DNA from: Bacteroidota bacterium
GTDB lineage: Bacteria; Bacteroidota; Bacteroidia; Bacteroidales; JAAYUG01
Direction of reading: 5' to 3'
Assembly: GCA_029571215.1 (NCBI GenBank)
Contig: JAKPTE010000031.1
Location: 1 to 48,749, forward strand
DNA length: 48,749 nt
Shown piece after piece: positions 42,903 to 48,749 of this stretch. How positions within the stretch are numbered: position 1 is the first letter of the stretch; each line of letters starts with the position of its first letter. The translations under genes were made by a program, and so were the position numbers. Below the pieces are notes generated by a model. It saw only the letters and a list, made by a program, of their open reading frames with translations. It ran no database searches and was not told the DNA's origin.

Positions 42903-43598
42903 TCATTTTTTCAAAGGTTTGATGGCAATTTCTTTAAAGAAAACCACATCGTTATCGCTATGGTTCTGAATTCCGAAATACCCGGAATCGGGTCGGGGAC
43001 CCCGCACGGGTTCAAAATCGAATTTCCGTTCCGGCACCGCCTGTCCTTCCGTATAATCGGTAACCTTAACCCCGTTTACATACACAATGGTGCGTAGACC
43101 GTCGAGGGTAATTTCATAAGTATTCCATTCAGGCCCGGGTTTGCAGGGTTTTGCTAATGGTTTGGTGAGGGAGTATAGGGTGCCGGAGTAATGGTATTCG
43201 TCTTCACCCGATAGTTCGGGTTTGTTGTCGATCTGCACTTCATAGCCGTAATGCACCGGCATCCATTCTTCCCGGGGTTCAATGGGGATACGGATAAAAA
43301 TTCCCGAATTGTCATTTTCATCGCGCATCCTGAAAACCACCCGGATGGTGCAGTTTCCTACTTTTCCGCCTGTCCAGTAAAGCAAACCCATACCCCCGTG
43401 GGTTTGGATCAGGCCGCTGTCGACCGACATAAATCCCGGTCCGACGTGCTTCCAGCCGGTCAGGTCTTTTCCGTTGAAAAGCTGCTGCCAGCCGTCTTTG
43501 TTTGTGTTTTTTGTTGCAACAGTTTGAGGTTGCACATTCAGCATCCCGAAAGTGAATAGAATGATGGTGTTCATGTAAATGATCCAAATGCGTTTCAT
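42903..43598 (-). CDS. DUF1080 (3-keto-disaccharide hydrolase) domain protein
   Basis: A 231-residue exported protein with an N-terminal signal helix and one DUF1080 concanavalin-like domain. Blocks are GWQQLFNGKDLTGWKHVGPG, NDNSGIFIRIP, YEVQIDN, GTLYSLT, WNTYEI, and the closing PDSGYFGIQNH. Characterised DUF1080 members cleave glycosides that were first oxidised to the 3-keto form. The adjacent Gfo/Idh oxidoreductase could supply that oxidation. It sits 20 nt after the large GH67N-like gene. Confidence 0.9.
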   Translation of the reverse strand: MKRIWIIYMNTIILFTFGMLNVQPQTVATKNTNKDGWQQLFNGKDLTGWKHVGPGFMSVDSGLIQTHGGMGLLYWTGGKVGNCTIRVVFRMRDENDNSGIFIRIPIEPREEWMPVHYGYEVQIDNKPELSGEDEYHYSGTLYSLTKPLAKPCKPGPEWNTYEITLDGLRTIVYVNGVKVTDYTEGQAVPERKFDFEPVRGPRPDSGYFGIQNHSDNDVVFFKEIAIKPLKK

Positions 43599-43618
43599 GG
43601 CAGATTTATTAGTAGGTT

Positions 43619-46186
43619 TTATAAAATGACCACCGTTGCATTTCTTTCCCTGGCAGTAACTGGCCAGTACAGAACCTTATTATCGACTTTTACTTTTACG
43701 TAATATTCGAAATCAACGCCATTAATCTTTCCTGCGGGGATTTCCAGCTCAAAAACCTGTCGCTCCTGAAAAGCAAAGGCTGCTTTTCTGAATTTCCCCT
43801 GTCCGAGGGGGCGCCAGTAGAAATCAATTTTCTCGACAGGATTTCTTGCCAGCACCCTTACACGCAAATGAAAATTTTCCGATGCTTCCAGCAGGTTCCG
43901 GTTGGCTGTGACTATGATGCGCGGCTCTCCGTCCCAACCTGCCGGAAATTGAATGGGAGGTACGAGGCCGGGGAAAAGGGAATCAATCACTGGGTCGTAT
44001 TTTGATAGAAGCTTTAACCTGCCCAGGTTATGCATTTCCAGGTTGGCAATTGTTCCCAGTTCTCCTGTTGTTCCTACGGTAAGCAGTAGGTGATGCATCA
44101 TTTCACTCCATGCTGTTTTCAGCGAATCTCTGAGGGGAAGAATAAGGGAGAAAAGAAAGGCCTGCTGAACTTCTGGTGATGATTTCTGCAATAGCTGTTG
44201 CATCCCCCTGTCCATTTCTCCCAGCAGGCATCCCACTCTGGCCTGAGCGCGGGCATAAAGGAACATATTCCTCCAGTATTCAAACTGTTCCATGGATGAT
44301 TTTCCGCGGATCAGAGGCCTGAATTGCTCAAATTCTTCCACAAAGAGAAAGGATTTTTTCACTGAATCCCACGGGGTGTAATTGATTCTGATTCCGCCTG
44401 GTCCTCCGGTCCAGTCGGATGTGCGGGGGAGGTAAGCCTTTCGTTCCGTATTTTCCTTATGGAAAGGCCCTCCATCGAGCCGGGCGAAGAAATTTCCCAG
44501 GGGTTGTGCTGCTTTTTCACCGAACATTGCCTGTGCCCAGTTGGTATAAAAATCTCCGGTATTCAGGTCTCGGCCTCCGGGCAAGGGAGTGGTATCATAC
44601 ATTGCTGCCTCCCATCCGGCTTTGGCCAGAGCTTCCAGGGCAGGAGAGATGCTTTTTGTTCTCCAGTGAATCCCCATCAGTCCTGTACATCCGTATTTCA
44701 ATGCATCGGCAGCATCTTTCCTTACCCGTCCTGCCCAGAGCTGGGGGCTTACCAGCGCAGGATCGTCTTCCAGCCAGCTGATTTGCCACTTTGGACGGTT
44801 TGAAATGCGGGCAAAACCTGGTTCAACCGGGCTGAATCCCACGTCGCGGTTAATACAGCTGAAAGGCATGGATTGGGGCAACATATTATCGAACAAGGTG
44901 CGGTCAGACGAAGGGCCAAGAACCCATCCACAGGTTGCCAGAGTGAAGGGCGATTGCGATTCCTTCAGGGCTGCGAGGGCTAATTGAATGTCCTGAACGG
45001 TCTTTTTGACCTGTTCCTTTGTTTCTCCTTCCCATGTCCAGCTTTCCGGAGTCCAGAGCCAGTAATAGTCGGGTGGGGATAGAATTTTCAATCGGGTAAA
45101 TATGCCTTTGTAAAGGGTCTGGATCGCTTCAGGAGCATCAGGATGCATGCCATTGCTTTTCAGTTTTTCCTGCACTTTAGCAGGAACCGTAAGAGGAGTC
45201 TCTGTTCCCAGGCAAACCTTTACGCCCAGTTTATGGGCAAAGGAAAAGGTTCTGCTCTGGATTGCACCCAGGTCATTGAAAATGCTGACATTTTCTTCAT
45301 CCGTATGTGGCCAGGGGCTAACATTGTGCATGTACGAAGCGCCGTAAACATCAGTTCCGAAGAGATTGGCAGCTCCAAAAGAGAAGGAGGATGTGGGCTT
45401 TGCCCGGTAACCCCATGTACTGTCGCCGGTATTGAAATGTAGTGCAGGGTAGGCCGACAGAACATTACCGTCTTCCTGAATATCTTCCGGCAGACCTATC
45501 CACACCGTCGGTTCGGCTTTATAGGGGCCGCGATCTGATTCGGGATAGGTATGAAAGCCAATGAAGTTCATCCGCATTTTGGCCAGTTGGCCAACAACGG
45601 TTTTATAATCGTCTTCATCCCACCAATCAGGACCTTCGGGAAAATCGTGGAAAGGAAGAATACCCCGCAGGGCAAAGGATGGTTTGGCCGTAAGATTCAG
45701 GTCGGGTATGGAAAAAGTAAGATGGTTGTCGGGTATGACATCACCGTGCAGAAAGAAGCGTATACCGAGCGTTTCTATGAAATGGTAACAGGCGTATAGA
45801 GCAGCCATGGAATCTGCTCCGCAGAGCAGGAGAACCTTGTTGCCTGCCGGCTGTTTAAGGGTAATAATTTTGTATTCCTGGGGTTGCAAGGAAGCCAATA
45901 CTGCCCTGAGGCTGTCAGGAACAGACAGGGAAGAAGGGATATGGCCTGCCGTGGTAACAAGAATGAAATTTTTTCTGCTGTCCTGAATTGAAGTATACGG
46001 ACTGACTGAAGGCAACTTACCGGAACGAAGGTATAAATACCTTCGGAGTTCATGTGCTGCAAAATTTTCTGTACCGGACGATCTTTCCGAGAGGGCTATG
46101 AAATAATCGGGCTGATGGGTACAGCCCGCCAGGCAGGATATGCCAATCAGCAACCCTATGAACGAGGATAATGAGGAACTTTTCAT
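43619..46186 (-). CDS. Large lipoprotein with GH67-N-like/alpha-glucuronidase-like architecture
   Basis: An 855-residue lipoprotein (lipobox LAGC). Residues of about 30-165 resemble the GH67 N-terminal / GH20b accessory fold (FAAHELRRYLYLRSGKLPSV; ALYACYHFIETLGIRFF). Residues of about 170-530 are a predicted TIM barrel (LAKMRMNFIGFHTYPE; YYWLWTPESWTWEG; MGIHWRTKSISP). The C-terminal 300 residues are helical and then beta-rich. Catalytic residues cannot be assigned by eye, and the exact glycoside hydrolase family is not recognised. It is the first gene of the operon with DUF1080 and the Gfo/Idh oxidoreductase. Confidence 0.65.
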   Translation of the reverse strand: MKSSSLSSFIGLLIGISCLAGCTHQPDYFIALSERSSGTENFAAHELRRYLYLRSGKLPSVSPYTSIQDSRKNFILVTTAGHIPSSLSVPDSLRAVLASLQPQEYKIITLKQPAGNKVLLLCGADSMAALYACYHFIETLGIRFFLHGDVIPDNHLTFSIPDLNLTAKPSFALRGILPFHDFPEGPDWWDEDDYKTVVGQLAKMRMNFIGFHTYPESDRGPYKAEPTVWIGLPEDIQEDGNVLSAYPALHFNTGDSTWGYRAKPTSSFSFGAANLFGTDVYGASYMHNVSPWPHTDEENVSIFNDLGAIQSRTFSFAHKLGVKVCLGTETPLTVPAKVQEKLKSNGMHPDAPEAIQTLYKGIFTRLKILSPPDYYWLWTPESWTWEGETKEQVKKTVQDIQLALAALKESQSPFTLATCGWVLGPSSDRTLFDNMLPQSMPFSCINRDVGFSPVEPGFARISNRPKWQISWLEDDPALVSPQLWAGRVRKDAADALKYGCTGLMGIHWRTKSISPALEALAKAGWEAAMYDTTPLPGGRDLNTGDFYTNWAQAMFGEKAAQPLGNFFARLDGGPFHKENTERKAYLPRTSDWTGGPGGIRINYTPWDSVKKSFLFVEEFEQFRPLIRGKSSMEQFEYWRNMFLYARAQARVGCLLGEMDRGMQQLLQKSSPEVQQAFLFSLILPLRDSLKTAWSEMMHHLLLTVGTTGELGTIANLEMHNLGRLKLLSKYDPVIDSLFPGLVPPIQFPAGWDGEPRIIVTANRNLLEASENFHLRVRVLARNPVEKIDFYWRPLGQGKFRKAAFAFQERQVFELEIPAGKINGVDFEYYVKVKVDNKVLYWPVTARERNATVVIL

Positions 46187-46315
46187 TCCTGAAGTTTTAG
46201 AAAAAAGGCGAAAATGTATGGAAAGATAAAATTTTACTTCTATCCGGCAAAATGTATTTCCTGCTTAATCAATTATTTCTTAACTTGCCCGACAGAGAAC
46301 TTAAATATTCATTCT

Positions 46316-47107
46316 ATGAATAAATCGATTTATTTTCTGTTATTAGTTGTGTTTTATGGTTTAATAGGCTGTACCCCTAAAAACAGCCGGCAGCTTGTCT
46401 GGAGCGATGAATTTGATTATAATGGTCTTCCCGATCCTGCGCGATGGTCATATGATACAGGTGGCCATGGATGGGGCAATGATGAGCTGGAGTACTACAC
46501 CGAAAAACGTCTTGAAAATGCCCGGGTTGAGGATGGTAATCTCATCATTGAAGCCAGAAAAGAAAATTTCGGAGGAAGAAATTTTACTTCGGCTCGGCTT
46601 GTAACCAAAGAAAAAGGAGACTGGTTGTACGGAAGAATTGAAGTGCGAGCCAGGATTCCTTCAGGGATTGGAACCTGGCCTGCCATCTGGATGCTGCCAA
46701 CCGACTGGGAATACGGGGGCTGGCCTCACAGCGGTGAGATCGATATTATGGAACATGTTGGTTTTAATCCCGGAGTGATCCATGGCACAGTGCATACAGG
46801 GGCTTTTAACCATATGATCGGCACCCAGAAAGGGGATACCATTCGAATAAACGATGCCATGGAGGCTTTTCATATTTATGCTATTGAGTGGACTCCGGAA
46901 AAGATCGATTTCTTTGTTGACAAAACAAAGTATTTTACCTTCATGAACTCTGGTAAAGGCTCTGCTGAGTGGCCTTTCGACAAACGTTTTCATCTTCTGC
47001 TCAATATTGCCGTCGGTGGAAGCTGGGGCGGGCAGAAAGGTGTGGACAGTACTGCGTTTCCCACACGAATGTTGGTGGATTATGTCAGGGTGTATCAGTC
47101 CAGATAA
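46316..47107 (+). CDS. Glycoside hydrolase family 16, exported lipoprotein
   Basis: A 263-residue protein with a lipoprotein signal (lipobox LIGC). The GH16 jelly-roll catalytic motif EIDIME at about residues 141-146 supplies the nucleophile Glu and acid/base Glu. VWSDEFDYNGLPDPARWSYD near the N-terminus and LLNIAVGGSWGG near the end fit the laminarinase-like subgroup, which acts on beta-1,3(1,4)-glucans. The ATG at 46316 is chosen because the signal peptide begins there; an in-frame ATG at 46214 adds a non-secretory leader. A weak TAACTTG box precedes it at 46281. Confidence 0.93.
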   Translation: MNKSIYFLLLVVFYGLIGCTPKNSRQLVWSDEFDYNGLPDPARWSYDTGGHGWGNDELEYYTEKRLENARVEDGNLIIEARKENFGGRNFTSARLVTKEKGDWLYGRIEVRARIPSGIGTWPAIWMLPTDWEYGGWPHSGEIDIMEHVGFNPGVIHGTVHTGAFNHMIGTQKGDTIRINDAMEAFHIYAIEWTPEKIDFFVDKTKYFTFMNSGKGSAEWPFDKRFHLLLNIAVGGSWGGQKGVDSTAFPTRMLVDYVRVYQSR

Positions 47108-47264
47108 TTTTCGTTTTATGGGTTAAGTATGTAGTACCAGCGGATGCATGCTGCTTCCGTCATGAACAATCCCATACAGCTCATTTACGGCGGTCGGCAG
47201 ATATTGTGTTCATGGTAAGAAATCCGGTTAATTCCAGGAGTTTTGCCACTTAAACTTATTCTCT

Positions 47265-48365
47265 ATGAAAAAGCTGATAGGCATTCTGATAGGAGTTTTA
47301 ACAGCAGGAGGAGTTATATCCTCGCAGGTTCCCGTTGACAGTCTTCTTCCGGTACGTGGATTCTGTATTGCAGCACCCCAGTCTGCCGATGTGGATCGAT
47401 TCATACGGTTTATAGGGGAAGAACTGGTTCCACGGAAGGTAAATACCCTCATCCTGAGGGTCGATTACCGGTACCAATACCAGTGCCATCCTGAACTGAG
47501 AGAGGAAGGGGCGTTAACCAGGGCGGAATTGCGGAAAATCGTGTCGGCCTGCAGGAAGAACAAGATTGCCCTTATACCTCAGATTAACCTTCTGGGGCAT
47601 CAATCCTGGGCCAGTACGCCTAACAAATTGCTCTCGGTTTACCCTGAATTTGACGAAACACCATGGGTGAAAATGCCTGAAAAATATGAATGGCCTAATG
47701 CAGACAATCTGTATTGCAAAAGTTATTGTCCGTTGCATCCAAAGGTACATGAAGTGGTTTTTGCCCTCGTGGATGAACTTTGTGATGTGTGTGAGGCAGA
47801 TGCTTTTCATGCCGGTATGGATGAGGTTTTTTACATTGGTGAATCACAATGTCCGCGCTGCGGAGGGTACGACAAGGCAGAAATGTTTGCCAACGAAGTA
47901 AGACTGATCAGGGATCATCTGGCGTCAAAGGGCCGTACTTTGTGGATCTGGGGTGACCGGCTGCTTGATGGAAAAACTACCGGACTGGGAGAATGGGAAG
48001 CAAGCTTTAACAGTACACACAGGGCTGTTGATCTCATTCCAAAGGATGTGATGATATGTGACTGGCATTATGAACAGGCAGTTCCTACTGCTGTTTATTT
48101 TGCCATGAAAGGGTTTCGTGTGGTAAGTTGTCCCTGGCGCAGGCCGGAAGTTGCTGTTCAGCAACTGAATGACATGCTTCGTTTCAGAAAAAATTCCCCT
48201 CCTGAGATGAGCGGAAGGTTTCAGGGAGTTGTTCAGACGGTATGGTCAGATGCCGGAAAGTTTCTGGATGAATTTTACGGAATACGGAAAAATGAAGAAG
48301 AAGATGCAGGCGGGAACCAGAACCCGTCCGCATGTTTCAGAGCCTTGTTCGACGCAGTACCTTAG
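47265..48365 (+). CDS. Glycoside hydrolase family 20-like protein
   Basis: A 366-residue exported protein (signal peptide of about 20 residues). A TIM-barrel catalytic domain is seen with the GH20 signature HAGMDE (His 182, Asp 186, Glu 187), in which the Asp-Glu pair acts in substrate-assisted catalysis. Other barrel strands are VNTLILRVDYRY, LIPQINLLGHQSW and TLWIWGDRLL. It lacks the N-terminal GH20b domain of classical hexosaminidases, so the substrate may differ. A Cys-rich SQCPRCGGYD loop follows the active site. Confidence 0.82.
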   Translation: MKKLIGILIGVLTAGGVISSQVPVDSLLPVRGFCIAAPQSADVDRFIRFIGEELVPRKVNTLILRVDYRYQYQCHPELREEGALTRAELRKIVSACRKNKIALIPQINLLGHQSWASTPNKLLSVYPEFDETPWVKMPEKYEWPNADNLYCKSYCPLHPKVHEVVFALVDELCDVCEADAFHAGMDEVFYIGESQCPRCGGYDKAEMFANEVRLIRDHLASKGRTLWIWGDRLLDGKTTGLGEWEASFNSTHRAVDLIPKDVMICDWHYEQAVPTAVYFAMKGFRVVSCPWRRPEVAVQQLNDMLRFRKNSPPEMSGRFQGVVQTVWSDAGKFLDEFYGIRKNEEEDAGGNQNPSACFRALFDAVP

Positions 48366-48384
48366 GTTCGGATAAGCAAACGGT

Positions 48385-48749
48385 TTAATAGCTGATTCTC
48401 CTGAGATCGATGGTTCCGACTGTTCTGCCCGGCTTCCTGCGAATGCTCACCTGAAAACGGGTCGGGAAATCTTCAGGTTTATCGGTCTGCTGTGAACGGG
48501 TGATTCGGAATTTCCAGGTGTTACTTACTCTTTCAATAGCTTCCGGTAGCAGGCCATACATCTCAACGTTCCAATCCTTGAACTCAGGTCCCCAATCCTT
48601 TGCCCAGTCGCAGGTCACCATATTGTAAGATATTTCATACTGACCAATGCGGTTGATATATGGCGTCAGATCGATTGTCACGTTTTTCCATTCTTCATTT
48701 AAGGTGGAAGCATCCCAATTGCCAATAGTTGTGGTAAGGTCTTCGGAAC
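48385..48749 (-). CDS. C-terminal part of an unidentified protein (cut by window edge)
   Basis: The reading frame is open from the right edge to a stop at 48385, giving about 120 C-terminal residues. The segment is rich in Trp, Tyr and Asp with beta-strand periodicity (WKNVTIDLTPYINRIGQYEI; FKDWNVEMYGLLPE; RFQVSIRRKPG) and ends in GTIDLRRISY. This looks like a C-terminal beta-sandwich such as those attached to glycoside hydrolases, but no family is recognised. It is convergent with the GH20-like gene, 19 nt apart. Confidence 0.6.
   Translation of the reverse strand, partial: SEDLTTTIGNWDASTLNEEWKNVTIDLTPYINRIGQYEISYNMVTCDWAKDWGPEFKDWNVEMYGLLPEAIERVSNTWKFRITRSQQTDKPEDFPTRFQVSIRRKPGRTVGTIDLRRISY

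Overview
The window is a chromosomal segment of a Bacteroidota bacterium, most likely order Bacteroidales or a close relative. This rests on four observations: many promoters carry the Bacteroidota -7 box TAnnTTTG, some with a TTG/TTTG -33 element; a SusC/SusD pair lies at the left edge; lineage-typical families occur (DUF3276, DUF5606, FeoA-FeoB fusion, long NusB, CdaR/YbbR-like protein, NusB-DUF1573-YajC order); and Shine-Dalgarno sequences are mostly absent. No phage, CRISPR array, transposase or plasmid gene was found. Species cannot be named from the sequence alone.

Layout. 1-3763 (+): end of a SusC-type receptor, SusD, a YitT-type membrane protein, a DUF2905 protein and a lipoprotein phosphoesterase. 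3871-7741 (-): phoH-purC-LysM protein operon, divergent from a SAM hydrolase (7818) and MazG (8810). 9601-13902 (-): nusB, DUF1573, yajC, cdaR-like, coaE and DUF5606. 14090-18866: DUF3276, an unknown 246-residue protein, then feoAB with its Cys-rich partner and a DUF456 protein. 18856-20868 (-): arcC-arcB. 21189-29963: a lipoprotein, ftsK-lolA, a PgpH-type c-di-AMP phosphodiesterase, a C40 peptidase, a methyltransferase and a 3'-5' exonuclease. 29960-35266 (+): RlmI-like methyltransferase, a DAK2-DegV fusion and an S9 oligopeptidase. 35267-35878 is a gene-free stretch rich in hairpins. 35879-39795 (+): a double-domain redoxin and a large transglutaminase lipoprotein. 39797-41347: a YdjC-type deacetylase and two divergent valine tRNAs. 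41524-48749: a carbohydrate cluster (Gfo/Idh oxidoreductase, DUF1080, GH67N-like lipoprotein, GH16, GH20-like, and one gene cut by the right edge).

How the genes work together. Most of the middle is housekeeping: purine synthesis, CoA, nucleotide clean-up, secretion, chromosome segregation, lipoprotein transport and iron uptake. The two ends are glycan-foraging modules. A CdaR-like protein and a PgpH-type phosphodiesterase are both present, pointing to c-di-AMP signalling.

I do not see a wholly new multi-gene system. The items most worth checking are: a 140-bp two-hairpin dispersed repeat whose two copies differ by compensatory base changes (35688-35829 and 41372-41511); a perfect palindromic candidate operator between the -33 and -7 boxes of feoAB; a fusion of a fatty-acid-kinase-like domain with its DegV-type carrier; an oxidoreductase/DUF1080 operon suggestive of 3-keto-glycoside cleavage; and a possible homopolymer frameshift at 14740.
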